A stretch of 64,000 nt of DNA, taken from Leucocoprinus leucothites. Its lineage: Eukaryota; Basidiomycota; Agaricomycetes; Agaricales; Agaricaceae. The position numbers and the translations under genes are program-made. The notes under the pieces are model-generated. The model was given only the letters and a program-made list of their open reading frames with translations, was not told the origin of the DNA and searched no databases. Shown here in pieces: positions 33,335-45,340 of the stretch. The stretch lies in assembly GCA_013368445.1 (NCBI GenBank), contig JAACJO010000017.1:248001-312000 (forward strand), read 5' to 3'. Position 1 is the stretch's first letter. Every line of letters starts with the position of its first letter.

Positions 33335-35465
33335 ATGTCCGACTATTCCGATGATGACTACGGCGGTTACGATGACCACGATGATGGTGGCGGAGACTTT
33401 GACGATAATGAAGATTTAGACTATAGGTATAATGGTCCTCATTCCGACTATCAAGACTAGGTTGACCCCGACGAACCCAGCGACGAAGAAAATTCACTTT
33501 CTCTAGATGGTGAAACCGGCGTTATGGAGTATTCCCCTGGCCCTTCATCTCCCATGGCGTCAACGGGGGAGCTACCCGACGAATTAGAGGATCCGAGCGA
33601 CGATGAAGATAGAGACGACGACGATGACGACGACGATAACAATGAGGATCACGATTCCGAGGACTCTGACGAATCTGAAGAAATGCATGACGGAAGAACA
33701 GACAGTCAACAATCCAGCGACTCTGAAGGTTATGGCGGTGGCTGGGGTGGTGGCCGGGGCGGCGGCATCTCATTTCCGACCCTTGTCGCCGGGTCTTCAT
33801 CGCAGCAAAAAGTGGAACTACCATCACGCACTGTCGATCCCCTAACAACAGAAGTGCACGATCTAATTGGGAATATCTTGACCTCTAGTCAAGGGCGCAA
33901 AAAACTAGCCCACGCGAAAGGCAGGACAGCACAAACGCTGCTCGATATCCTTCAAAAGGTGTGTGCGCTCCGCCACCAAGTCTAGTCCTTTGAAGTATAT
34001 ATCCCGGTGCCAACTCTCCCCTCCTTCAGCTACTAGACAATCAAGACACACCCAGGGTTTTACGATCCAAAATACTCAAAGCTACACTCCAACTATGTGG
34101 ACGTTCCCAAAAACACCCTTCATGCCCTACCCTTCCCGAAATCGAAAATAGATCCGATCCCATGCAATCAGGCTCCTTCGGGGAAGTCTCAAGGGGAAAT
34201 TGTAAAGGTCATCTTGTCTGCCTAAAGGTAGCCAAGATCTATCAAGATAGGGATATCAATTATCTTATCCGGGTACGGAGAGTTCTCATAGTCATTCCGA
34301 AACTCAATCCGAATGACGTCCCATTTCGCTGTTAGTCCTATGCGAGAGAAGCTTTAATGTGGAGTCAGCTCGAGCACTCCAATGTTCTTCCATTTTATGG
34401 AATCTATCGCTTAAAAAACGATGCTTTCGGCCGAGTTTGTCTGGTCTCGCCTTGGATGCCAAACGGGAACATTGTCGATTACCTGAGAGACCATCCCGAG
34501 GCACCTCGTATTCTACTGGTACGCATTTTACTACCCTTAAAAATACCTACAATCTGCTTATCACTTCTCTAGACTCAAAGCGCTCTGGCTGGATTAAAGT
34601 ACCTACACGAGGAGAATATCGTCCATAGCGATATCAAAGGAGTAAGCTATTGCATCGTTGGCAGATTGCTAGACCAGACTTATGAACTTGTAATCCCTCC
34701 ACAGGCCAACATCCTCGTCAAGCCAAACGGTTTCGCCTGCCTCGCGGACTTTGGATTATCCACCGTAATAGATGAATCAATCCTACAATGGACATCAACT
34801 CAGACAACCGGCCCAACTGGTACCTTACGGTTTGAAGCTCCCGAGCTCGTAGGCGATCGTTCTGAAGATGTCAGCCCTTCAAAGCCTACATTCAAAAGTG
34901 ATGTTTTCTCAATGGCATCAGCCATGTATCAGGTAGGCTTCCCCCCATTAACATTCGATCGAATTCTATGCTCTGCATGACGTTACTTATGAGACCGTCA
35001 GATTTTTACTGGCCATTTGCCATTTTATGAGTGTCATCGAGAAGCGGCCGTGATCTACAGACTGATAGAAGGGATCCTACCGAGCAAGCCCCATCCGCTG
35101 AGCTGGAACAATCGGAACTGACAGATGAGATATGGCATCTCATGCGGCGTTGTTGGGCTCGTTCTCCCGAGGAACGACCGACCATCCAAGAAATAGTAGA
35201 AGAGTTGAAGAACATCCCGCACAATGCTGTTACGAAACGGCGAATGACTCGACGTGCACAAGAAATACAGGCCAATGATGCCGGACGTGTTGTAGCACCC
35301 ACTTCCCGCAACTTCAGGTCAATTATCCGTGGGCAAGAGGAGAGTGCATTCTCTACGGCCGAAGTTAAGGTGTTGAAAAGTTGTGTTCCAAAGGAGGATG
35401 ACACGGGAGGAACTTCAGCGTCTCTAAATCAGAATCAGGACATTCCGCAACCAGCGCATAATTAA
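33335..35465 (+). pseudogene. Protein kinase (copy 2), frameshifted in the C-lobe
   Basis: Paralogue of the kinase at 29906 with the same introns. The first, 54 bases (gtataa...cccag), again removes an in-frame stop (TAG). The N-terminus is very acidic (MSDYSDDDYGGYDDHDD, then Asp/Glu-rich and Gly-rich tracts) and not alignable to copy 1 between shared ends. The core is conserved: GSFGEV, LVCLKVAK, HSDIKGANIL (Asp, Lys and Asn kept, Pro replaced by Gly), ADFGLS, RFEAPEL. At 35089-35092 a C-run has four bases where copy 1 has five. The frame then ends after about 10 codons, removing the last C-lobe helices with CWARSPEERPTIQEI. Downstream sequence stays open in the other frame to 35465, so the break is recent, or a sequencing error. 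Confidence 0.8.
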
Positions 35466-35782
35466 GGAATTGAGTTGGCGAAGCTAGCTAAAACATCATT
35501 CAATATAATAATTGAGTCAGCTGCCTGTGAGGAAGAAAGTGTACACTCTCCGGCTGAGTTGGAGTGAGCAATTCGCTCTCAGGCTAATATTCGCCTGGTA
35601 GGATTGGGAGCCTGCCACCCAGCGAACCAAGAAACTGTGTAGGTATCCCCTCGGGTGCGGTCCAATATATATTGTAGACCCAGGGAACGTATCTCCTAGT
35701 ATAACATTATATCCAAAAAGATAAAAGCATGAAATACACCGCTTAGTCGGTGGTCCATTGATTTCTAGACATTAATATTCAT
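35466..35782. other. Convergent 3' flanks of kinase copy 2 and the permease
   Basis: About 317 bases between two convergent genes. The sequence repeats 32062-32374 closely, showing that the duplicated unit spans this junction. No other feature. Confidence 0.6.
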
Positions 35783-37692
35783 TCACAACCTCCCTCTCCA
35801 TTTTATTTCCAACCATCTGAAAGGTACATAAAAAATCGCGCTCACAACGAAAGCAACCTCGAATCCAATATCCCCAGTTTTCTCCGCAATAGGACCCACA
35901 TACCAAATCTGGTCCATACAAGGCACTATCGGACCAAACGAGAAAATCACAGCAGCTACAGCAGCTATCCCAGTCGGCAAGAGCGATGGCGAATTCCATA
36001 TCGCAGGATCATAGAGCTCGAATTTTCCTTTCCTGAAATAGAGGTGTTCGAGGAAGATAATCGTGACGTATGCAGCGGCCCAATAGCCGAGTAAACCCAA
36101 GAAATTGACTAGGGTATCATAGAAACGATGTTGACCTGCGATAGCGAGTGCGATCACACTTGGTTGAAATTGATAAGCAAGTCAATGAATGTTCGAGATG
36201 GAATACACACATGGCTGTGCCGAGCGTGGAGAATATATATCTTGGGACTTTGAGGAAGAAGGGTGCAAACAGTTGGAAGTTCAGTGAGATCGAATAGAGC
36301 GAGATGGCGATGTTTCCGATGACGGAAAGACTGAGCAGGACCGTGAGGAACTTCCCGAAGCCGTTGACGGGTTGCAGCATTGCTTCAAGAAGTCCTCCGA
36401 CGTCTCCACTGCTGTACGACTGCTCCCACAGAGGTACAGAGGCTGCGGAAGCCATAACGGCTGCGCCTGTACACTGAAGAGGGATCTGAAATCGAGGTAG
36501 TGGGAAATTCAACTCCATAGTTCCAGAAAGTACCAATGACATACGATGGAAAGACCGAATCCCAGATACGAGTAGAGAAAAATCTTCCAGCTGTTTGATA
36601 CATTCAGCTCTATCTCGTCCAGCTTGGAGCAAATACGAACCTTTTGACATCCTCCCTGAAATATATGGTATAGTCGGACCCGAGAGGTGTAAAGGTAATA
36701 GTGAACCCGGCCAAAGTTGATGCGAAGCTGAGGACCGCTCGTGCTGTGGCAGGTTCAAAGGTGGTCTCCCCAAGGTGTTTACCTGCCACTCCAAGAGCAA
36801 TGGCAAAGGTGATCAGAACAGGGAACCAAGCCACCCGTTCGTACCAGTTGAGTACGGTGCCCCCGCAAAAGGAGACGAGGAGCCCAATAATCCCAATAAT
36901 CACGATTCCAACCCTGTAGGCAACAAAGATAAGGTCAGTCTTCCCCTCCCGACATCTGATAACTGAGTGCGCACGTCCAGCTGAGGCTCTGATTAGAAAC
37001 GCTTGCGAGAGCTTGACCGCCTAGTATGCAGTTCAGGATAGAGAATCCACAGATCCCGATGACATTTAAGACGCCAGCTAGTAAGACACCATAAAATCTG
37101 AGAAGAAATCAACAGGTTGATGGCATGCAATGAAGTGTGAGCATACCCGAACGCATATCTGGTTATGACCATTTGCCTCATCCCCAACTTTGGACCCCAC
37201 GTTGAGCTGTGGAAGAGGGTTGTCAATGAATCACTGATCATGGCTGCCGAACGTATGACAGACGTACGCATAAGCGGGCATGGCACAAAATACCAGCTCA
37301 AAGAACAAAATCGTCAAACATGAATCTCTGATGCCCAAACCGAAGACAGCTGGGCCGAGAGTGCCGGCTGAAAACGATAAGATGTTGAAATTTGCGGAAA
37401 ACCATATAAAGAATATTTTGAAGAATTGGGTATCCTGGCGCTCCTCGACTGGAACAGGCCGTATACCTATCAATGATGAGTTGATGTTAGAGAAAAATAA
37501 ATGGTGGTTGAAACGCTGCAACGTGCCTCTTGCTTCCACACCGATTTCTTCCAATTTCCTCCCCATACTGTTCTGCTGTAAACTCGAGAAGCCTTTCTCT
37601 ACTGCCCCTGAGTCACTCCAGTCCTCTCTCTCTCCCTTCCCTGCTCTGCTCGACTCCCGCACGGGGGTGGGCTCAAGCTTCCCGGTTGACAT
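35783..37692 (-). CDS. NCS1 purine-cytosine permease (Fcy2-like)
   Basis: Plasma-membrane symporter of the nucleobase:cation symporter-1 family, probably for cytosine or purines. The start MSTGKLEPTPVRE is followed by a charged cytoplasmic N-terminus. Membrane segments and family motifs follow: GIRPVPVEERQDTQFFKIFFIWFSANFNIL, FSAGTLGPAVFGLG, STWGPKLGMRQMVITRYAFG, GVLNVIGICGFSILN, TLAGFTITFTPLGSDYT, SSWKIFLYSYLGF, VGGLLEAMLQPVNGFGKFL and the last exon VNFLGLLGYWAAAY to EIKWRGRL. Introns of about 50-60 bases, GT-AG, fall between these blocks (for example 36121-36203 and 36496-36555, approximate). About 12 membrane segments expected. Frame intact and length normal. A copy of its last exon lies at 32.4 kb. 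Confidence 0.9.
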
Positions 37693-39520
37693 TGATTAGG
37701 ATAGATCCTAGGGAGGAGGGAAAAGGTGATCCTTGTCAACGAGGGCTTGGAACTCCTTTTGGCCTGGGAGAAAGAAATCCGTGCTCTGAATGAATCAGCG
37801 ATGCAAATATAGACGACTCGAGGCTGAGGCAGGACATTGGAAGAAAGTAAAAATTAACCGCCCGGGGTTGGTTCGTACCAAAAGCGGAGAAGGGCGCCCG
37901 GCCCGGCCGACGCTATTCAGTGCTTCAACATTGTGCAACTAGTTTCTCTCCATTCGCTTCTTCCTTTTCCCTCCTTTTCCCTTCGTAGAATCTCGTCTCA
38001 AAATTCTTAAGCGGTAACCGCCGCAACTCCCCGTCGGCTCAGAATGAACTACTGTCGACTCGAAACACGCCACTTTGAATGGGGTTACACATGGCATAAT
38101 TCGCTAAGTAGAGGCTCATCATTGAAGCACTAAATCAACAAAGATAAGGGCTATCAGCTCTGGAGAAGATTATCCTTCTCGGACGGCTGCACGTCAATAG
38201 ATCAACTTTAGAGTTTGAAACCAACTCCAATTTCTTTAAGGACGTTATGTCAGCTTGAGCAAGCCAAGCTACATAACGAGCAAGCCGTACGTATCACGTC
38301 TCTCGTACGCCGAATGCACTTTTCCATGGCCAAAGGCAACTTCAAAGTGGACGAATGACTCGGCACGCACCAGCAAACAGGATGCCCAGAATTTTCTGAT
38401 GTTTGTCAACGAGCCGTTCCTGGACGGAATCTGATACTTGAGCTTCGCTATCAACCACATCCCTCCTCAGAGTCCCCTTTCGAAGGGTATACTGAAGGCG
38501 CCTTCTCATGAACGTTGACTAAACGCGCCGACCCACTACACTTACTAAAAAGTGTTTCACCATACTCTAATGCTTAATCTGGACGTCTGAGCACCTCAAC
38601 CCTCAACGACTGGCGATCTCGTAACCTATAGAACTCGTCGATATCTTTATTTCGTTCAATCCGGATCTGACGGACGAACCTGGGAATGCCTGGAACAATA
38701 CACAGAAATTTTCAAGGGTTCAAGTTGGCACCAGTGCGCAATCTTCAAGGTCCTTTTCAGGATATTCCATTGTTATTGATCTGGCCCGATCATTGAATCT
38801 CATTTAGCCTCATTTAACGTATAATGTTCAACCCTGATCGACTGTTCTTGTTTTCCTTCCATCAGTGCGATTTTATCTCCTTCGTGTGTACTTATGATTT
38901 TCACTTCCGAACCTGATGAATCCATTGACGGTTTTGAATTTCTAGGCGTTATGAAATCTCCTCCTTGCTTTCGGTATGCGCACACCAACTTCACATTCAA
39001 TCTTGCTTCTACTCCATTTTCAGCGCTGCTTCAAGTCAGTGACCCTCACAGCCCATTGAACAAACGATAAACACCTGTTCCACCCGGAGGGAATTATTTA
39101 AAGTTCCGTCATACGAACTTCCGGAAGCGAGAAATAGATAACAATACTCCCAGACATGACATAGTAAAACTATGAGCAAGAAATACCACGCCATTAACCC
39201 CCCGTAAACCACATACCGAGGTGCTCTGAACTATATTGAAAGAGCCCTCGAATCTCTGATTCTTGTACCCCCTTACCGTTGCCGAATCTTCATAATATTC
39301 CGGTTCGGTGCCTTTGCTCGCAGTGACACGATGCTGTCTCCTCCAGCCCTACAACACTCGGCCCACATTTTCGCGGGCCTTCGTCGACCCAGAGATATCA
39401 ATCTCCTCAAATTCCATCTCCAAAAATCAGGTACACCAGCTTTGACCCTAAAGCCAAATCAAAGGGTCCTTCCGCCTTCTTTCACAAAAACGCTGACTCC
39501 GAAATTATAGCAAACTTATA
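37693..39520. other. Intergenic, nothing recognised
   Basis: About 1.8 kb between the permease start and the F-box duplication. CT-rich stretches (near 37940-37990) may be permease promoter. A 66-codon minus-strand frame at 38800-39000 has no recognisable features. Confidence 0.45.
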
Positions 39521-39689
39521 CCGAATCGGCCGATTGCGTTTGTCCAATGCTCCGCGTCCCGGCTTTAGATTGTGGTTGGGAAACATACTCTCTCTCTGTC
39601 GCGTCTGCGGACACTGTTAGAACTGGATTCCTAGAATAGTCAGGAGGATATGACGATTGACTTGACGCAAATACCTTCATAACTCAAAT

Positions 39690-40760
39690 CGGCTTCACGC
39701 AATCGATGCCTGTACAAACCCATGTCAGCTGCGACTGTGAATCGCTCTCTTGATCTTGACACTATCCCCGTCGATATATCCATCAAGCTCCTTATGACCC
39801 ATCGCAACCTCTTACGAATTGGTGGAAGGACTAGAGTGGGATCCATCGCGCCCTTGTCGCTACTGTCCATGAATGATGACCAGTCGTTGGCACAGAGTAT
39901 ACAAGGACCACATAATCTAGGACATTGAGATTCTGCGCGATAGATCTTGCACAGCGTTCTGTGTGTGTGGACGTTGTGGATATCTCGGCCCTTATTCTGT
40001 TGTCGATTACCATCACTCGCAACTGCTGGCAAAGAAAAAAGAGGGTTACATTGCGGGAAGATGCTTTCATCTGGTAATCACAGGTGCAAGGAGAGGGAAC
40101 GTCTCCAGTTTGCTTGCGGAGTTCGCTTGAGCAGGTATGAATCTTATGTCCCTTCCCTACTTGGTCAAGTCAGGCGAGTTGCAGAACTTTTACCCGTCAT
40201 CCAACTCTTCTTTAGCCAATGCTTCGGCTTCTTAGCTCACTGCTTTAGCAGTCGGCCCCTGGAGGCTTTCATCCACCCCGTCACCGCTCACTACTGCGAG
40301 CTCCACTGGGAGTAGTGTTGATACATCTTGCGGGTCCGATGTCGTCGCCCCTCAACCTCAGGCTGCGGCTGCGGCTGCCAGGTAATCGGTTGGAAGAACA
40401 CCCGGTACGATAACCTGTCTGAATGTTTCACGACCTCACTGGCCGACTTGGGTTTCCATGGCGTCCAAGCCAATGACTAGTGTGACTCAAGAAGGTGTAG
40501 TGAATGCTCTTCGTGCGGTAGATGGACATATCTCGGAGAACTGAGAGGATGATACATGGGGAAGGGCTTGATAGAGCTCTGGGGAGTCCGTTACCAGTTT
40601 CACTGGTATTTCTGGATGGGAAATGAAGCTACTGCGTCCCTACTCTTGCGAAAAAACCACTGGATCAGTAGTACAACAGGATCATAGCACATAGTACGGT
40701 GGACTCGCGAGGGAAGTCTGCTTTCCAAGTGTGGGCCGTTTATGCTCTCATATTATAAGG
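39690..40760. other. Degenerate left part of unit A, unidentified
   Basis: Homologous to about 45960-47030. A frame starting MSAATVNRSLDLD at 39722 could be the remnant of an F-box-like start (DIPVDIS-type), and unit B has DMSIKLLMTCCNL at the equivalent site, but stops and shifts break both copies. I cannot name a family. Confidence 0.35.
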
Positions 40761-40769
40761 AAAAGCGCA

Positions 40770-42328
40770 TCAGTATTTATGCAATATGATGTCAAACGTG
40801 AATTCCCGCTTGCGCCTGAAATCCTGCACAGTCTGCCAACGAAAATCCCAGCTAATTCGCCTCAAGCTCGGCTCGATGCCAGGACCCTTCCGGACTGGCC
40901 GAATTCTTATGGTGCGCAGAGCAGGAAACTGTGTTGCAATTTCCAGCCACGCTAACTGCATTCTGTCAATCTCTATGTTACAACTGCCGAGCTAAAACAC
41001 CTACCAGAGGTTCTGCATTTTTCATCTGAACGTCCTCTGCGCTTATATGTACATGGATGTCTAACTCTTCCAATAACTGAAACAGCCCCACGTTCTCTGC
41101 TATATGCTTCCTCGATGTCTCCTGCCATGACGAGATCCGATCGATACGGATGGTCAGTGATCTCAGAGTGGCGCAATGGCGTTGGAGAGCGGAAAATAAA
41201 TTATGAATAAGGGATGGTGCATCGTCGCGGGTATCGTAGGATTCGATGAAGAATCCCTCCAGACCATTGAAAGAAGAGATGTACTCGGTGATCTCAGGTG
41301 GGTGGAGGGCCGTAATTGAGATGTTCCTGAGATGGATATCCTCTTTGCGTAAGATGTCAAAGATCTTCCCCAGGTCGACTAGGGTGTGATAGGACTCGAT
41401 TGCGAGGTCTTTGAGGTTTCTGAAGTGACGTATGTTGGGAATGAGGTCCTCGGAGGAAACGGTAACACCTCGAATGGTCACCTTCCGTAGTTTCAATGAC
41501 CCTTCCAGCGAGGACCAGCTCTCTATCAATGCGCTGAGGGGCTGAGGATTTAGAATCCAATGCATATTGTAGCGCGCTATCATTCCGACGAACACGCTTT
41601 CAAGGTTTGGGCACCTCCCGAGCAAGCTTGACACCTCAGCTGTGAGATTTGAGTTTAAATGTTCGCGGAGATTCCATGATAAAGAAAATGCATGAAGTCC
41701 GGAGAGCGGTTGGAGGGACAGTTCTGGTGGTGGGTACCCGCTGTGGGCGATCAAGTTAAATTCTTTGAGGGTTCGATGCGAGCTGATAACCCGGATAACA
41801 TCGTTAATTCGAGCCGTACGAGCATCGTCAATGCCCTCAGGACCAACCTCCAGGCTTTCGTGAAGCTAGTCAGTATCAAGAGATCTGCCAGTTCAAGATT
41901 AATACTCACGTGAAAGAAGTTAAACTCTGCATGATTGCTACAAAGGTAGTCCACAAATTTATCCAAAGTACCATATCATCGTCTGTAAAAGAAGATTGGT
42001 CCACATTGATCCTCAAAGATCGAGTGTGTTTGAAAACGGTTGTTTTGTGAGCAGATATGTCCGAGATCATGGCATGGCATTGCCGTAGAGAGATATAGGA
42101 GTTGTTTCCAGCTCCGGATGTGAAAGAAGAAAAAAGGGGTGGGGTGAGTAGGACACTGAATCTTCTCGATAATCTTCTCATTTCTTTCAGTGTCGGTGAT
42201 AGATGGACTTCAACCTAAATCGTGTATAAGACTACCTTGGGTAAACATGGGAAAATGCAACAGCAGCCTACGTATGCAATTATGTTGAGTAGGACATCGT
42301 CCAGCAACTGTTCAAGCCCTGATGACAT
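40770..42328 (-). CDS. F-box-like protein F1, copy A
   Basis: Four exons on the minus strand. The start at 42328 gives MSSGLEQLLDDVLLNIIAY; after an intron of about 57 bases comes VEVHLSPTLKEMRRLSRRFSVLLTPPLF. Together these form an F-box-like motif (LxxLLDDVLLNII ... LSRRFxxLLTP). An intron near 41867-41920 leads to a long exon with LRR-like spacing (ELSLQPLSGLHAFSLSW, LLGRCPNLE, LKLRKVTIRGV, FRNLKDLAIESY). A last intron joins AEPL to LAWLEIATQFPAL and the end FTFDIILHKY. F-box proteins select substrates for SCF ubiquitin ligases; the target is unknown. The gene is head to head with F2A. The acceptor AAAG of intron 2 was chosen because all three copies keep frame with it. Confidence 0.75.
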
Positions 42329-42713
42329 ATCCTTCAAACTCGGACTGGGAGCAAACGAAGATCAAGGGAAAGATCGCTGTAGATCAGAATTTAGCAGGAC
42401 AATGATGCACTACGTAGGGAATCACTTGGTGAAATCCACATACTAAAAATAGTACATGCTGTTGACATAAGTTAACTGGTGGCTGCATGGCTAACACTGA
42501 GTCGTTGAGCCCCAGGTATATAAGCCTATCGTTGAACGAGATAATATTTCCTCGAATCAACGCTGGCTACCCGATCTCAATATACAACTCGCACGTAAGA
42601 CCATTCAATATTCATTGCCTTGCCCAGACAGCTTGACGTAAGTCCAGTTCCCGACTTAAAACGTGAACGCTTTAACTAGACGCTCTTGTTCGGTTCGTCC
42701 CTTTCCCTCTGCC
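42329..42713. promoter_or_regulatory. Shared divergent promoter, pair A
   Basis: 385 bases between the F1A and F2A start codons. It has a TATA box (tatataag, 42517-42524) oriented for F2 and the conserved block GTTGAACGAGATAA near 42533. A likely 5'-UTR intron of F2 (GTAAGT near 42640 to TTAACTAG at 42679) is also present. Both features are kept in the other two pairs. Confidence 0.7.
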
Positions 42714-44114
42714 ATGTCACACCCAGAACCTGTGCAAGATGGCTTTGTAGCTGTCCCCGACGATACCATCCGCAATATCTCATTCTATCTGGACAGAAAG
42801 AGCTACCTAGCTTTTTCCGGAGCCTGCTCGCGGCTCAGGGAGCTCCTCTTGGGCGATTTCTTCAAACATAAGACTATCCGAATCGACCCAACCGACCCAC
42901 ACACCTCCGATAGGCTACCACATCCCTCCATACTGGAGGAATACATCTCAGGGGTCATAGTGAAGCAACCTGATGGGAGCATCGATATTCTTCATTCGGC
43001 CTGCAATGCCTTCTTGCAGAGACTGCACCACCTTCGTACTGTGGGTTTCCATGGGGTGAATTTCCAATCCGTCTCACAGGATCAGTCTATGTTCCGGAAC
43101 CTCTCTATGGCTCTCAGGCATACAAGTGTGCTTGCCATCATCGAACAGAGCACAGTCTTTCCCCCGCATATACTTGTGAACTGTCTGAAAATCGAAGTTC
43201 TTATACTTGATCTCAGGTCTATCACTCGTTCGGTATACGCTCCGGCGTGGAACCAGTGGCTGTTGGAACCGAATGGAGAGCCATCAAGACCGAAGGATGT
43301 TACTCTTTTAGGGAATACTACTGGGATGAGGCGGTTTGGGGAATTCTTGGAGACAGAGGGCCGATTCTCTTTTGAAAGGGTTCGTAAGCTGAAGCTCACG
43401 TACGACGAGTACCAACCAGGTACGGGAAACATCACTCCGAGAGCATTTTCCATCTCGAGCACTGGGGAGCGTAGGCCTTATGTGGTAGAGAGTCCTTCAA
43501 ACTCGGAAAGGGCTGGGTTAATCCTGAGGCACGCGGGTGCAGCACTGGTATACCTTGAGCTGAACGTACGGCTCTTTGGTGAGTACATGAGCCTTTATGG
43601 TCGACGCAGGATCACTAATTACCGGGTGGACTCAGATATATCCCGATACGCCATACCTGGAAAAGACTTGGGGGGCCTTTGCAACCTACGTTATCTCAAA
43701 GTGACCCTGACGATCAAAGCCAAGTATTTCACAAACATGCAAGATCCGTCGGACCCGTGGCTTCTCTCATTGATGAATAGTTTACCGTCCAACCCTACAT
43801 TGGAAAAACTCCACCTTCATTACAAGATACTCCTGGAAAAAAATGGAGGTCCTGACGATGAATCAGAAGCACTGAAGATGCTCCAGCTGTTCATAAGTCA
43901 AGAGCTTGATGAACATTTGTTCGGTAATAAAAAGTTCGCCGGCTTGAAGCAGATTCAACTTCAGGCCGGAATGTTTAGGAATGGCCGAGCGCCTCTGATA
44001 GCACAGGAGCATGATGCCGATGGATTCTTTCCGTCCATCCCTGAACACGGGCTCTCTCGGAGTGCGGAAGTCTGGGTGGCACACTCTCCTCAGTTCAAAC
44101 AATCCCAGGCATGA
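42714..44114 (+). CDS. F-box protein F2, copy A
   Basis: Start MSHPEPVQDGF, followed at once by the F-box VPDDTIRNISFYLDRKSYLAFSGACSRLRELLL. A helical and LRR-like body follows (NAFLQRLHHLRTVGFHGVNF, FERVRKLKLTYDEY, LCNLRYLKVTLTI, PTLEKLHLHYKILL, LKQIQLQAGMFRNG), ending AHSPQFKQSQA. A GTGAGT...CTCAG intron at about 43579-43638 is predicted because the paralogue in unit B has a stop inside it; here the intron happens to be open. About 445 residues after splicing. Probable SCF substrate adaptor. The ATG at 42714 is preferred to upstream non-ATG extension because all three copies share it. Confidence 0.82.
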   Translation: MSHPEPVQDGFVAVPDDTIRNISFYLDRKSYLAFSGACSRLRELLLGDFFKHKTIRIDPTDPHTSDRLPHPSILEEYISGVIVKQPDGSIDILHSACNAFLQRLHHLRTVGFHGVNFQSVSQDQSMFRNLSMALRHTSVLAIIEQSTVFPPHILVNCLKIEVLILDLRSITRSVYAPAWNQWLLEPNGEPSRPKDVTLLGNTTGMRRFGEFLETEGRFSFERVRKLKLTYDEYQPGTGNITPRAFSISSTGERRPYVVESPSNSERAGLILRHAGAALVYLELNVRLFGEYMSLYGRRRITNYRVDSDISRYAIPGKDLGGLCNLRYLKVTLTIKAKYFTNMQDPSDPWLLSLMNSLPSNPTLEKLHLHYKILLEKNGGPDDESEALKMLQLFISQELDEHLFGNKKFAGLKQIQLQAGMFRNGRAPLIAQEHDADGFFPSIPEHGLSRSAEVWVAHSPQFKQSQA

Positions 44115-44248
44115 ACCACTCAGCGCAATTAAATGGGCTTGCTTTGGAATCATTAATGTTGCCGTTTCACATTTTCGTCACCTTATTGTAGGACTCAGAA
44201 TTTGTCGTGCATAATTGAATGTACTCCTAATATTCGAACCACCTATGA

Positions 44249-44485
44249 TCAAAGGTCCATAAGTACTGTACCAATTGATTCAACCCGCATTGTGTTCACC
44301 CATGAGTAAATGATATGTAGTTCATCAAGTGCCAGATATTCGTCCTGAATCAAAACATTTAAATCATCTGTCAAAATCTCCCCGAGTTCTGTGTGTTTCT
44401 TTGTATTCGACATCAGCCCTGGATGTGCAGCTGATCGATCGAACAATGATATCAAGGCTGCCAGTGTGGCCCAAGTGGACCTCAT
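44249..44485 (-). CDS. Small hypothetical protein, copy A
   Basis: 78 codons: MRSTWATLAALISLF, then a hydrophilic part with TDDLNVLIQDEYLALDELHIIYSW. The N-terminus could be a weak signal peptide. It is also open in unit B with almost no changes, but the surrounding non-coding DNA is equally conserved, so openness is weak evidence. Convergent with F2A. It could be a 3' exon or chance frame. Confidence 0.3.
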   Translation of the reverse strand: MRSTWATLAALISLFDRSAAHPGLMSNTKKHTELGEILTDDLNVLIQDEYLALDELHIIYSWVNTMRVESIGTVLMDL

Positions 44486-45308
44486 GATGTCAGGAGTATT
44501 GTGAACTACAGTGACTCTTGAAGTTTGAGCCTGGTAGGTGATAAAATATTTATCAAGGACGGTCTAATCTTTACTCAGGCCCAGTCGAGGGGGGTCGTAC
44601 TTGCTATACCGATGATCAATCGCTACGAAAGTCAGTGACTGATTATTGTCAAAACCACAAAATGAGTCGGCACACTGAGCATCTCCCGCCCGCCACTGGC
44701 ATCATCATCTTCAGCGACGGTGATGACTCTCCTCAAACTATTAATACAAATATTTAGCGAAGTTTAACAGACTTGCGCGGCGTGAACACTAGTCTTTTTT
44801 TTTTGCCGTCTGATGTCTAAGGCTTAAACTTGACTTCAGCGCGTACGAGCGTCCTGCACTCCCTTGCAACTGCGAGCTTCTCGCAGACCGTGTAATGTTA
44901 TTGATGTATATTTCCAGTGACAGGAGGTCATTTACTACGCTGAGCGCAGAAAAAAATTTACCCATCCACATATATCAATCACGAACGCGGAGCACATTAG
45001 CTTCCGTTATCTATGTGGTAGTCCTTTAACCGACAATTCACCTCCATGCCATAGCTGATTCCCACTCTGCACGTCTCGGCCGTGTTGGAATCATCCACTA
45101 CATTCAACATAAAATGATGTCGATTACTTGTGACTTCAAAAGTTCAAAGTGAGGGCAACCCCATTGAAAAATCAAGGTACTGATCCTTGGGGTTCAAATA
45201 TAGGTAAAGAACGTGCATTATTATCCATCAGCCTTGTGATCACAAAGGCTAGCGGCCCAACGGAATAATCTTTCCATCTCCTAATACTAATAACTTCCCA
45301 CTGGCTTC

Positions 45309-45340
45309 GATTGATGATCGATCATGATCGATCATCAATC
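45309..45340. repeat. 32-bp perfect palindrome
   Basis: GATC-rich sequence whose halves (GATTGATGATCGATCA and its reverse complement) match exactly. In unit B one base differs. Confidence 0.9.

Noticed and set aside
43579..43640. F2 copy A as a single uninterrupted exon
   Set aside because: The paralogue in unit B has a stop in the matching stretch, and both have GTGAGT...AG borders, so an intron is more likely; it only happens to be open in copy A.
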